In this document: one piece after another, positions 1 to 12,100 of the stretch
Layout: every line of letters starts with the position of its first letter
Numbering within the stretch: the stretch's first letter is position 1
NCBI GenBank assembly: GCA_016584495.1
Contig: WAID01000011.1
Coordinates: forward strand, 496,001-560,000
DNA from: Celoporthe dispersa
Taxonomy: Eukaryota > Ascomycota > Sordariomycetes > Diaporthales > Cryphonectriaceae
Length of the DNA: 64,000 bases
Reading direction: 5' to 3'
The notes under the pieces: model-generated
What the model was told of the DNA's origin: nothing
Seen by the model: only the letters and a program-made list of their open reading frames with translations
Databases searched by the model: none
Made by a program: the position numbers and the translations under genes

Positions 1-1113
1 GATCCGCGGCGTGACCTTCCAGAACCGCATCTTCCTCTCCCCGTTGTGCCAGTACTCGTGCCTGGACGGGTTCCAGCAGCCCTGGAACACCGCGGCCCAC
101 CTCGGCGGCATCATCTCCCGCGGGCCGGGCCTGTCCATCGTCGAGGCCACCGCCGTTCAGGCCAGGGGCCGCATCTCGCCCCAGGACTCGGGCATCTGGC
201 TCGACGCGCACATCGCGGGGCTCACCCAGATTGTCCAGTTCGCGCACTCCCAGGGCCAGAAGATCGGGATCCAGCTCGCCCACGCAGGGCGCAAGGCCAG
301 CACCGCCGCCCCCTGGCTGAGCCCGGGCGAGGTCGTCGGCAGGGACGTCGGGGGTGGCCCGACGACTGCATAGCGCCCTCTGCGATCCCGTTCAGCCCCT
401 CGTTCGCCCACCCGCGCGCGATGACCCTGCAGGAGATCGAGGAGGTCAAGGCGGACTTTGTGCGCGCCGCTGCGCGCGCCGTCACGGCTGGTTTTGACGT
501 GATCGAGATCCACGCCGCCCACGGCTACCTGCTGCACCAGTTCCTGACGCCCGTCTCCAACAGGCGCACCGATGCGTACGGCGGCAGCTTTGAGAACCGG
601 ACGAGGCTGACCCTCGAGGTGGTCGAGGGCATCCGCGCCGCGATCCCAGAGGACATGCCTCTCTTTGTGCGCATCAGCTCCACCGACTGGCTGGAGGAGG
701 ACCCCAGCATCCCCGAGAGCTGGACGGTCGGCGACAGCGTGAGGCTCGCGCACCTGCTGGCCGCGCGCGGCGTCGACCTGCTCGATGTCTCCTCCGGCGG
801 TGCGTACTCTGGCGCGCGGGTCAGGTCGCCGCTGGGGTCCACTGCGTACCAGGCACCCATGTCCAAGGAGATCAAGAGGGCCGTGGGCGACAAGATGCAC
901 GTCTCTGCCGTGGGCGCCATCACGGAGGGCCGGCAGGCCGAGGAGATCCTGACCGGTGACACGCCGATCGATGTGGTCATGGCCGGCAGGACCTTCCAGA
1001 AGAACCCGGGCCTGGTCTGGCAGTGGGCTGATGATCTCGGCATCTCGATCCACCTGGCTGCGCAGATTGGCTGGGGGTGGAAGGGGAGGGCGTCGAAAGT
1101 CTCGCGGGCGTGA
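1..1113 (+). CDS. NADH:flavin oxidoreductase, old yellow enzyme (class III/YqjM-like), 5'-truncated, one apparent frameshift
   Basis: FMN-dependent ene-reductase of the OYE family, predicted to reduce activated C=C bonds with NAD(P)H. The gene enters from the left edge, in frame from base 2. Visible family motifs are SPLCQYS near the N terminus (the Cys is typical of YqjM-like class III enzymes), IQLAHAGRKA, the FMN/substrate segment HAAHGYLLHQF followed by NRRTDAYGGSFENR, and the C-terminal GRTFQKNPG phosphate-binding region. The frame changes at the G5 run 350-354: upstream is read in frame 2 and downstream in frame 1, and the family sequence continues across without loss. One G appears to be missing. 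With that base the partial CDS has a whole number of codons (371 including stop). The family assignment is secure; whether the frameshift is real is not. Confidence 0.88.
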   Translation, partial: DPRRDLPEPHLPLPVVPVLVPGRVPAALEHRGPPRRHHLPRAGPVHRRGHRRSGQGPHLAPGLGHLARRAHRGAHPDCPVRALPGPEDRDPARPRRAQGQHRRPLAEPGRGRRQGRRGWPDDCIAPSAIPFSPSFAHPRAMTLQEIEEVKADFVRAAARAVTAGFDVIEIHAAHGYLLHQFLTPVSNRRTDAYGGSFENRTRLTLEVVEGIRAAIPEDMPLFVRISSTDWLEEDPSIPESWTVGDSVRLAHLLAARGVDLLDVSSGGAYSGARVRSPLGSTAYQAPMSKEIKRAVGDKMHVSAVGAITEGRQAEEILTGDTPIDVVMAGRTFQKNPGLVWQWADDLGISIHLAAQIGWGWKGRASKVSRA

Positions 1114-2428
1114 GTGATGGCTGACCCCTCAAGCCGCTCTCACACCTTTTAGAGAATGAACTGACAAGCTGATTCTTTTTTTCTTCTTCTTCTTTTTGGC
1201 GCAGACGGAATTCAAGAATATAGACTGCTTGCTCAAAGCAGGGCTGCGTTTTGTGGTGACGAGAAAGTGTCACTGTGAAGAGAGAGAAGACAAGACAAAT
1301 TACAGAAGTAGACCTGAGAGGAGTTGGTGCCTTGAGGGGAATTTTTTCCTTGGATCATTCGGCTTCTTCCCCTGCTGTTTAGATACCAGCACAAGACAGA
1401 CCGGTATTTCTCTCACCCTCACAGCTTGCGGGTTACTGGACTCGTTATGGCCATCATATATATTTTATTCTGCTGTCATCAGTGCTTGCGCAAGAAACTT
1501 GGCCAGTCACAACGTGGTTGGTCACCCAGAGCATGCATACCTATAAAATAGATTTTTCGACCCAGGCCTTTTTCGGTGAAATACCCAAAACGAGAGAGAG
1601 AGAGACAACCAAATACCGTCGTGATTCACACACCAATCCTCGAGATTTCAAGGGACATTCATTCCTTGAATCCATTGCGGATGAATTGGCCTTTTCTAGA
1701 GGAGAACAGGCTAGAGAAACGAGAGAACTACAAGAATGTGCAACTCGTTCTCTGTACTGTTTGGCTGTCGATATTGCCGTATGATGGTGGAAACCTGGCA
1801 CCTCACGGAGACATGCCTTGAGACCAGAACGGGAGTACAGCATTGCACACGCCTCCGCTGGGTTCCGCCGAGGGAAGGCGGGTCAACAACCTCTGTATGC
1901 AGAGATTGCCTCCGCTCTCGTCAGCTGCAGACGGATGGTGAGAGGCTGAATTTCTAGGAGAGCGGGTGTAGCTAAGAAGAGCCAGAGGAAAAAGAAAGAA
2001 AGAAAAAAAAAGAAGAAGAAAAAAAGAAAACATAAATAAAACAATCTCTGTGCTGAGATGACATAGGTTTCGGGCGATACTATGAATAACCGTTTGCTTT
2101 CTTTTCACCCTGGAAACAATAACCAATACCCGCTGGCTTTGTAGATAAATTCTTGTATGCAGAGACTGCCTCAGTAATGAATATCTAGTGAACCACTTAG
2201 CACTAGAAAGTCCCGGGCAGACGGCACCTCGAGCGCTTTGTCGACCACGGACTGAGCCTACCTATTGACGTCACGAGTCTCTCTTTGTGTTCTGCGGTAC
2301 ACACAGACTACTATGACCAGACCCCTCCCACGCTGTCTCATGCCCAGTAGAAGCACAAGACCCTACCTTGCACATGAAGGCGACTGGCTGCTCACAAAGA
2401 CAAAACACACCACACGCACCAGGTCATC
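1114..2428. other. Intergenic, no gene seen
   Basis: Only short overlapping ORFs on both strands, without family resemblance. It holds a CT-rich tract just after the upstream stop, an A/G-rich tract near 1985-2035 and otherwise unstructured sequence. The last part is the leader of the DUF4385 gene. Confidence 0.6.
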
Positions 2429-3016
2429 ATGCCAGTCACCAACACGCCGGCGTCGTCGTCGTCGTCATCAACCGCCCCGAGCCGGGAGCCGCTGAAACCA
2501 CCACCGACATCGCCACTGCCGACGCCGGCCCTGGACTCGCCCACCCTCCGCTACAGCTACGAGATCGCGCGCGGCGAGGTGGGCGTGCTCTCCTTCGAGC
2601 CATACAAGAGCCTGCTCCTCCCCTACTGGGCCTTCCGCACCGTCCCCGTGGCCCGGAACTCGTCACAGATCCTGTGGGCCATCTTCCAGTCCTACGTGGC
2701 CCGGCGGGACCTTGTCGGTGCAGACATGACGCGCAAGTTCATCCAGATGGGCATGACGAGGGCGCGGCGGTATGCGAACCACAAGAGCGGGAGGAAGTAC
2801 GCCAGGAAGACGGGAGAGGAGCTGGCGAGGTGGTCTGGCGGCACGCAGGAGGATGTCAGGAAGAGGAAGGAGAAGGCGGACGCGAGCGAGATCTTCAGGG
2901 AGGCGTGGCGGAGGTGTATCGAGAGCGAAGAGTACCAGACGCTGAAGCAGCAGTGGGCCGAGGAGAAGAGGCAGTTCCAAAAACAAAACACAAAAAAGCA
3001 AGCAAGCAAGAGCTGA
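2429..3016 (+). CDS. DUF4385 domain protein
   Basis: Intronless 195-residue protein of unknown biochemical function. Residues about 1-38 are a Ser/Pro-rich, probably disordered leader. Residues about 41-130 match the DUF4385 family as I know it: RYSYEIARGEVGVLSFEPYK, a WAFRT segment, then DMTRKFIQMGMTRARRYANH and KSGRKY. The tail is Lys/Gln-rich and predicted to be helical or charged (EEKRQFQKQNTKK). Start ATG 2429 is the first in frame. The family is found in bacteria and fungi without a known role. No signal peptide or membrane segment is visible, so it is probably cytosolic or nuclear. Confidence 0.85.
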   Translation: MPVTNTPASSSSSSTAPSREPLKPPPTSPLPTPALDSPTLRYSYEIARGEVGVLSFEPYKSLLLPYWAFRTVPVARNSSQILWAIFQSYVARRDLVGADMTRKFIQMGMTRARRYANHKSGRKYARKTGEELARWSGGTQEDVRKRKEKADASEIFREAWRRCIESEEYQTLKQQWAEEKRQFQKQNTKKQASKS

Positions 3017-4844
3017 TAAGGTAGGTTGCCAAGCCGTGCACACATGATAATTATAAGAAAGAACAGTAATCAAGATCTCATCCTCGTCGAGAGAATAAGA
3101 TGTCATAATATGACAAGAGCACCGACACAGCAAGATAGACACACACACACACACACACACACGGAAGGGGAAAAAAAGAAAGAAAAAAAAAAGCATCCCC
3201 AGCTCCCCAGGAATAGAAGCGTCAAGCTCCTGTGGCCCGCCCTTGAAACCCCCGTCAGCGGCCCTGGGCGCGGCCCTGGATCCACTACGTTTACCTGTCA
3301 TCCCCACGATCTGTGGCGCTGAGACCCGATGCAAGGGCCCCCAGATCTGGTAGCATTCGTGCGGTCGTAGTGCATGTGTTGTTGAGACGGGCTCTGGAGG
3401 CAAGTTTGGAGGCGGACGAGAGACGCGCGAGCCTTGATGATTGATTTGAAGAGAGAAAGGCGAACCTATTTTCTTTTTCCTTCTTTCTTTAACTCTTCCT
3501 TCTCCCTCGCAAACCTACCACTGACAGAGTACAGAGTCCTGGGGCCTGTAAGCACTTGGACATTCCTTCCATGAATCTCTCGAAACAAAACCTGAAGGAC
3601 AACAAAACCCTAAAGACGATCATCCATGTCTCCCTCTCGTAAAGAGAGTCACACGAGCGCTGTCCCACCCCCCCCCCCCTCTTCTACATTTATCTAGTGA
3701 ACCACAAGCGATCTACCTGCTGCAGGGCTAATTTAGCACCACTACCAGCACATACACCCCCCCCTCCCGGGCCCCCCTCTCTGTCTCTCTCCAGTCAGTC
3801 CGGTGCACGGCGATGACCACAATCTATACTGCTGCGCCAGCTTGCCAAGCCCACTCCCCAAGGATACAATAGCGTGTGAACCAAACCAAACCAAACCAAA
3901 CCTCTCTCTCTCTCTACTCCCTCCACGGCTCTCCTCCCTCCCCCTCCCCCTCCCCCCCTTCACACGGTGGAAGCCCTGCACACCCTGGTCACCTGCATGC
4001 AGCCCTGCATGTCTTAAGGGTCTTCCCTTCCTGCGGGCCGAGAGAGGCCAAGTAGCGATCATCCCAGCAATCGTCTCATTTCGTCCCAGTTTTCTTGTCT
4101 TTCTAACCAAGGTGAGAAGTCTCCAAGGCAAGGCAGCCATGCATAACCCGCCTCACCAAGTGATCATCCCTTAAACCGACGATCACTGTCAACCCTTAAG
4201 AGAAGAAGATATATAAAAAAAAAAAGTGAGGCGTACGAAGGAGGGGGAAGATCACTGCGTCCGCCTGCCAAGTTTACTGATGGTAAAGCTGTCAGTCAGG
4301 AAGCGGGAGGGTGCACTGCCTTGGATTTCGGGGCTCCGGCCCAGCCTAGCCGCGGCTCCTTACGAGCTGTCATGGATGGTGGGCTTGCGTCATGTGTTAC
4401 CCTGAGGGTGTGGTAGGACACCTGAGCATGCACGGGTTTGTGTGTGTGTGTGTTGCTCCCCCAGGAGCCAGGTTGGCTGTCCGGATGTGACGTGTGTTTA
4501 CTGCTACTCAGGTCAAAGACAGGTTGGACAGGACAATGTGTGCTTGCAGGCCAAAGAGAATAATCAGGTTGAGTTCTGTTGACAAAGGAAAAGAAGCTAT
4601 ATATATTTATATATGTCTTCCGTCTAGCAAAACGATCGGTATCTTTGTTGTGACTTCGTGTGCTCGGAATTTCTTTTCCTTCCCTTGTGTACGCCTAAAA
4701 CGAGTGTCATGTATCGAATGAAATATGCAAATTGTATCCCACAAAGTTCCGCTGCGTGGATTTTTCAGTCTTCCGCTTTCATCCCTCCCAGGGGACGAAA
4801 AGTATCAAGAGCAATCAGGTCTTGTTGTGATGAGTCGGTTCTGT
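3017..4844. other. Intergenic, no gene seen; simple repeats
   Basis: Holds an (AC)n microsatellite at about 3138-3162, polypurine and poly-C tracts and a short AAACC repeat at about 3879-3902. ORFs here are short and overlapping with no recognisable product. The right end is the 3' flank of the minus-strand gene ending at 4845. Confidence 0.6.
3138..3162. repeat. (AC)n microsatellite
   Basis: About twelve uninterrupted AC units in an intergenic region downstream of the DUF4385 gene. Confidence 0.9.
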
Positions 4845-6140
4845 TTACCACCTCCTCTCGTCGTACCTGTCATCGTAGAAGGCCTCAGAGCGCTTGCCCA
4901 CGCTCGACGGCTTCTCGCCGTACGAACCCGTGAACCGCCGAGGGGGCATGTCGAAGGAATAGCGCCGGTCGTCGCCTCCGCCCATCCGCCTGCGCAGGCT
5001 GTCCATCATGTCCTGAGACTCGTAGTCCCTCGCGGCGCGCTCCCTCATCAGCCGCCGCTGGGGAGAGGTTGCCCTGTCCTCGACGCCGATGCTCTGCGCG
5101 GTCTTGTGGAGCGCCGCGTACTGGTCGTCGGTCAGGTCCTGCACCGCGGGCGCAGTGACCGCCTCGCTCTGTTGCTGCTGCTGCTGCTGCTGCTTCATGT
5201 ATGAGCCGGTCGAGTTCTTGAGGATGCTCTTGACGTCGCCCGAGAGGTGCGGGCCCGTGCCGGCGCCCGAGATGCTGGCGGAGCGGCTGATCTTGGGACG
5301 GCTGTCGATCTTGGCGTTCTGGAGGGCACGGGGGTCGTCGCCCCAGCGGACGGACTTGGGCGGGGACTGGGACACAGAGGTGGCCCTGCTGTGGAGGTCG
5401 GAGGAGCGGTAGGAGCCCCAGGGGGTGGAGCTGTGTGAGTTTGTCACCGGCGACGACCCGTAGCTGATGGGAACATCGTCCTGGTGGATATCCACGCTGT
5501 GGCGGTGGCGATGGCGGGACGGCCGGGGGGAGGAGTCCTTGGTGGAGATAGAGGAGCTGTAGGTATCGTAGAAGCCTGGGTACATGCGGGCCGACTCGTT
5601 CCGCGAGGGGGAGGAGCGCCGCCAGCTGTCACGGTCGCTGGTCCGACGAGAGGTGCTGTTGGTGCTGCTGCTGTTGTTGCTGCTGTAGTACCTGTCGTAC
5701 ATGTCGTCCTCGTACATGGTCGAGGCGCGGCGCGGCTTGGGCTTGGGGATGGGGATGGGCTGGGCGGCCCCGCGTGATGCGCTGGTCCTGCGGAGGCTGT
5801 AGTCACCCATCCTCTCGCCATCGCTGTAGTAATGGTCACGCTCGCTGGTGCGTCTCTCCCTGTGCCGGTCCGTGTCGCCGTCCCGCGATGAGCGGCGGAC
5901 AGGCTTGTACTCGAAGTTGTAGGGTGTCGGCAGCCTGTCCTTGACGGACGAGGACCTCGAGGACGATCCGCCGTACGAGGCAAAGTCCAGCCTGGACGGC
6001 CGCCTGGACCTCCGCTCCGAGCTGCAAAACTCGCAGTCCGAGGTGCCTGAGCACTTGACGGGGCGTTCCCTGATGATGACCTCCCGTCCGTTCTTGGAAC
6101 GCTCCTCGGAGAGGATCTGGGTATGATACTTCTGAGCCAT
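4845..6140 (-). CDS. Conserved disordered fungal protein with poly-Q tract, unknown function
   Basis: Single-exon gene of 431 residues when started at the ATG whose codon ends at 6140. That ATG sits in a strong context (caacaATGGCT), so I prefer it to the upstream in-frame ATG at 6233. The product is rich in Ser, Arg and Tyr with no enzymatic domain. It contains a Cys pair cluster (CSGTSDCEFCSS), repeated RRxS-type basic/Ser patches, a segment SVRWGDDPRALQNAKID followed by SGDVKSILKNSTGSY that looks like the conserved core, and an eight-Gln run at about 5170-5193. The composition suggests an RNA-binding, scaffold or phospho-regulated protein, but that is inference only. The opposite strand also shows long open frames, which I treat as shadows. 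Confidence 0.75.
   Translation of the reverse strand: MAQKYHTQILSEERSKNGREVIIRERPVKCSGTSDCEFCSSERRSRRPSRLDFASYGGSSSRSSSVKDRLPTPYNFEYKPVRRSSRDGDTDRHRERRTSERDHYYSDGERMGDYSLRRTSASRGAAQPIPIPKPKPRRASTMYEDDMYDRYYSSNNSSSTNSTSRRTSDRDSWRRSSPSRNESARMYPGFYDTYSSSISTKDSSPRPSRHRHRHSVDIHQDDVPISYGSSPVTNSHSSTPWGSYRSSDLHSRATSVSQSPPKSVRWGDDPRALQNAKIDSRPKISRSASISGAGTGPHLSGDVKSILKNSTGSYMKQQQQQQQQSEAVTAPAVQDLTDDQYAALHKTAQSIGVEDRATSPQRRLMRERAARDYESQDMMDSLRRRMGGGDDRRYSFDMPPRRFTGSYGEKPSSVGKRSEAFYDDRYDERRW
5170..5193. repeat. (CTG/CAG)n encoding poly-Q
   Basis: Trinucleotide repeat in frame inside the minus-strand disordered protein, giving eight consecutive Gln codons, one of them CAA. This is a possible length polymorphism site. 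Confidence 0.85.
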
Positions 6141-9100
6141 TGTTGATTGCTGTCTGGGTCGGATATGCTTCTTGGGTATGTGGTGAAGGGGCCGGGCTTT
6201 TTCTATAGAAAGCTCGGGAGCCGCGTGACTCAAAACGAGATACGGACGTTAGTTGACAGCAGGTGACTTATGTGCCAGAGCCACAAGGCCTCGTATGTGT
6301 TGTTGTTGGTGGCGGACCCCTCTCCAAGTGGACAAAAGACGAACAAGGCGGTGGTAGTCTGTTCCGCCGCCCTCGAGATTAGTCTTGTTGGGTTTTGTTT
6401 GGTGGTATTGTTTTCGTTGTTTTGTCAGACCGCCCGCGAGCAAACCACTCAGGCCCAGCCCAAGTCCGGTCACGCACAATGAGTGTCAGTCGGCTGTGTC
6501 GGAAAGAAAGTGCTCGATTAAAAAGTAAGGTGACCTTGAAGACATGAGGGTTGCCCGTGACGAGGAAGTGGGAAGGGAGGGGGGACCGAAAGAGAGAAGA
6601 CCCTTTGGGAGGGGACGGTGTAAAAGTAGTGAGGAGATGATGAGAGAGAGAGGTGGGCAGTGAGGCCGAGCAGCCACCTATGAGACGGGCTCTGGGATGG
6701 TCGAGACGGGCCAGGTGAGATCAGTTGCTGTAGCCTTGGGGCGAGGAGAAGACAGTTGGTGATATTCGAAACCGGTCGCTTGTGACGGCTGGTCAGTGCT
6801 TGAGAGGTGAGATCTGGACCACGGCCTGAGGAGGGCTGAAGATCCGGATTAGAGCCTTAATTATAGGTGGCCATCAGAAGGGAGGCCCCAGGTGTGGGAG
6901 ATAGGTGAGGTCGTGACCACCCTGCAAGGCCCATCATGGAGTCAATCGGCCAGCGGCCAAGGGTATCCTCAGGGGTCCCATGCCGTCATGCTCAGGCAGG
7001 GGTAGTGAGTGTCCTGGCCGGCCTGGGTACGTACTATATCGTGGTGTGGTGTGTAGATGCAGGCGCCCGTCGTCCACACCTTTTTTTTTTTCCCTCCTCG
7101 GCCAGCTCAGGTTCGAGGCCTTCGCTGTTGGCTCTCCTCACCAACCTCGTGTCAACTCGAGAGGAACGCCTCCAGCTTGCGCCGCATGATTGGTGGCGAG
7201 GCAAACCTCACGTCCTACATCAGCCCCCAACAGGCAAGGCGTGTCGCCGGGAAGTCTTCGCGTTCGGGTGGTCACCAGCACTCCTGCCAGCAGCTAGACG
7301 AAACTAGAAAGGTCATATGCGGAGGCAGCCGACTAATTGCTGATGGTGTCCACAGCCTCGCCAGGCTGGGCAAAAAAAAAAAGAAAAAGGAAGAAGAAAA
7401 AACAAAGAGAGGGAGAGAAGAGAAGGGTGTGAGAAGAGACAAGAAGGGGGTGAGAAGAGAAGAGAAGGGGGTGAGAAGGGGAAAAAAAGAGGGAAAAAAG
7501 GTACGAGGTCAGACGGGATCATGCACGGCAGTGCGCGTTGGTGGCAGGCCGTAGCCACTGGGGTTTTACCTATCCCTTCCACACCGGTGGCGTGTATGCA
7601 GCATGCGTCCAGCCAGGGTCGGCCTTCTTGAAACAGCGATGCGCCACAACAGACAGACAGACAGACAAGAGTCCCTCGATAGAGGTTGAGGGAGGGCGGG
7701 GGGAGGGCTGAGGGACTGCGGCGGCGTCATCATGAGCTCGGGTCTGGTGACCCGATATTCTGCACGTTCGAATGCCGCCGCCTACCTGGACGGTCTGGCG
7801 GTGGACCATCTGTCCTCCTCCAGAATGCGGAGGTGCCGCACGCCTGCACATGGCATGCATGCAGGAGCGGCATCTGCACTTGATGACGAGCATTGGGGGG
7901 TGATGTGAGATGATCGCTTAGGCTGCGCTTGTCCAGGATGACAGCGCAAGTTGCCAGACCAAGCACGGCAGCACACTGCTCGGCTCTAGTGCAGCTGCAG
8001 TACCAGCAGCGCGGGTCTGCAGCGGACAAAGACGCGCCCAAAATAGATGTTGGCCCGCGTTGGCAGCCCGGAGGCCCGTTTGCCTGGCCACGTTTCGCCT
8101 AGTAAGGCATGCATTCGCGGGCTTGGAGCGCAAGGCCCTGAAACGTAATGCAGGCTGACAGAGTGAAGAGAGACAGAGAGAGACAGCCGTGCAGGGGGGT
8201 GGGATGCTCGAGGGCCCAATCTGGCCGCGGCGCTTGAACGCGCTGTGCCAAAAACGACGGCCACTGCAGACTGCTGAGGTTGCCATCAGAGCGCCTGCTG
8301 GGCCGCAGGGTGGCTATGCTGCCTGGAGCTAATGCACCGACGGCGGCGCGACAGAGCCATGCAGGAACCACCCCATCCTAGATCGATCTCGGTCTCGAGT
8401 GAAAAGTGACATGCGCCGCCAAGCATGGTCACCGGGCCCCGGCTGGTTTCTTGGTCTGTTTCTCAGCCGCAGAAAGGCAAGCCTGGGGGCCTTGGGCCGA
8501 GAGGAGAGTTCCTGTCAATCTGCAGCACCAGCGCAGCAGAGACGCGGCTCACATTAGTCGGCCAATTGACTCATGGGGGACGGGCCAACAGGTGCTCCGT
8601 AGTACCACGGCGGTAATTAGCATGGGTCTGCTGAGCGGGTGTGGGTCCCGTCAGCCTTCCCCGCCTGGCTGTCGTCCCACTGGGGCTGTCGTGCTCTCAG
8701 AGACGCGCTCCCCGCTGTTCGGCGGGCGAGAGGAGATGCCATGCATATACTGGTCGCGTCTGCTACGCATGTGATGGCCGGCACCCTCTCTCTGCCTCTG
8801 CGTGTTCTTGCAGTAGTCTTCTGCACATGCAGTGAGACGTGCGGTGCGCTGGCACGAGGCAGGCCCCTTGGGTGTTGTCCGACTTCGCGCCTGGACGGGG
8901 TGGTCCATGCAACACGCTGCATCTGTTGTTCCTTACGTTGGACCTCCATGACGACGGACGATGGTCGCACTTGTTTCGTGTGCCGGGTGCTGCAGCCTGT
9001 CCTGTGCGTGATAGGACACGGTGGAGCCCGAAGCGCGAACTCCGTGCTTGGCCGAGGGAGGTGGTCGACAAGTCGAGGGTGTTTGGACCCTTGACGAACC

Positions 9101-12100
9101 GACCAGGCCAGCGCAGGTCTGCCGCTAGAACAGAGATGTGGACAGAAACGTGTGTGCTCGTGACTCATGAGAGCATCCTGTGGAAACGAGCAGTTCGTGG
9201 CCACAGCCGCGCCGGGACGTATCCCACGTAGCCTCGACGGAGGCGAATATGGTCGGCTGGTGGTCTAGGTTGCTGCGGCACGTTGCGGCTCGTGTCTCGA
9301 GGGCGATTCCTGCGCTGGCCCACCCCTCCACGAGCACTCATCGCTGACTGAGATCTCGGCCCAGCGCCAAGCGCTGCACAGCTTGCGGGTTGGTCTACCC
9401 AGGCGTGTGTGCCTCCTCGCCACGGACCGGCGGGCGTCGCGCGCCTGCTGTCGATGACGGCTGCAAGGCCTCCTGCTCCCTGCGAGCGAGCTCGCAGCGA
9501 TGTCCATGTGAAGCCGACGAGAGACAGAGAGAGAGACCCACACCAGCTGAGAGCAACGACTCGTATGGTGGTCAGCGGGTGGTCAGCCGCCAAGACGGCC
9601 TGGTGAAAAGACCAGGCAGTGCATGGTTGGTATGCTATCGCCACGTGTGGTCATGAACATGGCAGCCGTTGATGACATCAACTTGAGTCCTAGATTTAGC
9701 CCAGTTTCGACGGACGCACTCGCAGAGCTGGCCTCGCGGGCTCAACAGTGACGAGTGCGACGACGAAGTGGATAAAGTCCTAACTGTCGTGGCCTCGCGT
9801 CTGCGCAAAAGGACCTCGTGGCACACATGTGACTGGCTCTGGAGCGCGTGGCTGATTTCTCAGCAGCGGTGGCCCAAGAGAAAAAAAAGAAAAGAAAAAA
9901 AAAGGCTGACGTACGGCACACGATGCAGTGTGCTTAAACGAGCAATTGGTAATCATGATGGCTGGGGGCCACGTTGCGTGGAGCGAGAACTGCTTCTGGG
10001 AAGGAAGAGGAAAAAGAAAAGAAGAGAAAAAGAGAAAAGAGGGTGTGTGCGGGTGGAAGGAGAAGGAGAGTGTGTGGGTGGACCCCCAGGACGACGTGTC
10101 GTCAAGATGTCTTGCTTGCAGAGTGGTGCCTCATGTTTTGGTGGTTTTTGATCGGGCAGGTGCAGGATGTACTCTCCAGGGTTAGGGTCAAAGTCGCCAC
10201 CCTTTCCCCCACCACTTCCCGAACAGTCTCCAGAAGCTTCAGACTCTACAAGCTGGGCTCGTCTGCTGTTTTTTCCCCCTTCTTCTTTCTTTTCCTCTCC
10301 TCTCTCAAGCAAGACACGTGGCATTCTTCTGTCCAACCTCGAAGCTCGAGTTCCGCGCTTGCCCTGGGAGCCTGCAATGTAACCACCTCGGTGCGCTGCA
10401 CGTAAAAAGTTTTGACAAGATGGTCGTCAGGAAGTTGTACAGGACAAGATTTTCACCGACTTTCTGCAGATGGTCATCAGGGACCGCGCATGCCGGGCTC
10501 CAAGAAGCAAGGAAACCTGTCGGACCGCGAAAAAGATGGAAGGCTGCCACTGTGACTGGTCCACTCGCTTCTTCCACCAGCCTGAGGGGGGGTGGGAATA
10601 CAAGGCGGTACGTCGCCGGTTTCGACTACTGCACGTCCGAGCTGTTCAGTTTTTTTTTTTCGCGTCGCAGCTGTGGTTGTACTCGGCTCGCTCTGCCAGC
10701 CTAGTTGATCCACCTGCAGGTGCAGGTGCACTCGCTTTTTCTTCTTCTTTCTCTCACTGCATGCACAGCTCGTGGTAGTCTGTGAGTGGCTCGATCCGCG
10801 CGTGGACCGTCTGCACGGCCAGCACTTTCACCGGCCGCCAGCCCTGGACACACATGACATACAGGACCTCATGGTTGCATCTTCCAGAATGCCTGGTCGT
10901 GCGACCGGTCAGCCAGCCCGCCCTGGTCGAGCACCGTACGCGTCACCCGCGGAGCGGATACGTTGGGAACTCGAAGGGTTGCCGTATCGACGTGCGGGCC
11001 TGCGAGAGGCTGCCCTGAAAAGAGGGCGGTCGAGGCATGCAGGTGGCTGAAACAAATGGCGGTTTACTCCACATGCCAGAACACTGAACATGTGATCATC
11101 GTCAAATGGAGGTGCCATGAGTGCTTGGCCCAGCAGGTCCGGGCTTTGGGCTCTCTTGTGTGGCAGCGGGAAAGTCGCAGCCCGACAGTGAGCTGCCAGA
11201 GGGACGACTGAGTGACTACCGAGACTGAAGTCGTGACCAGGGCTCGTCTGCTGCCTCCCTTGACTATGTTGAAGTTCGACTGGAAGAGCCTGAGGGGCTG
11301 TTTGGTGGTTATTGTGATGCATATCATACTCTGAGAACTTTCTTTGCAACATCTGTGCGCACACATACAATCCTAATGGTCTTGGTAGATGCCCAAGTAT
11401 AGCTTTCCACATATTCTCCAGGTTGTTACTTCTCAGTCTCTAGCAGAAGAACTATTAACTGTTTGAACTATCACCCACCAAGTCTCGGCATGTATACAAC
11501 GTTCTGCTCTGCTCGCATTCAATCGGTTTCCTAGCGTCGGCCATATCCTTTCCAAGCTCATCAGCCCGCAGAGGGGGAGAAGTATTACACCTCGTCAAGA
11601 GGCTGCTGTGATATCAGATTCACGAGTCTCATGTTGGTGTCCAAGTATTGTCAGCCGATTATACGACCATCCGTCCGATTAACCACTTAAGTAGTCATGA
11701 GGTCGATAGTACTTCATTTATCTCGTGCAGCTTTTAGTTAACAAGGGGCAAAGAATATATACATCACCTCACCAGCCGTCTATTGAGATGACCAGTATAA
11801 TTATACCAAGGGTTCTGCAATACGTGTGCGGAATCGGAAACATCATCTGCTCAAGGGATCAGGCACGACACGTTTCCTTCTATTCATTCTACGATCGTTG
11901 CAAATTGCATGTCTTTCATGTCACCTCACCACCTTGTTGTCACCCAATTATAGTATGAGGGAATGGAAAAGGCAGAGTTTAGAGACTCTTCACGCCTTGG
12001 ATCAGTTTTATTCTACTGCACGATTATTACAAGTAATCGTCCATGAGACTAGCAACTCGTGCAGGGAATATCAGATTATTCTCAACAAAGCAGCTGAGGG

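Noticed and set aside
3879..3902. AAACC repeat as telomere-like DNA
   Set aside because: Only four units, and not the fungal TTAGGG repeat.
8617..9204. 195-codon minus-strand ORF in the gene-free region
   Set aside because: Overlaps equally long plus-strand ORFs, no domain, no composition typical of a protein.
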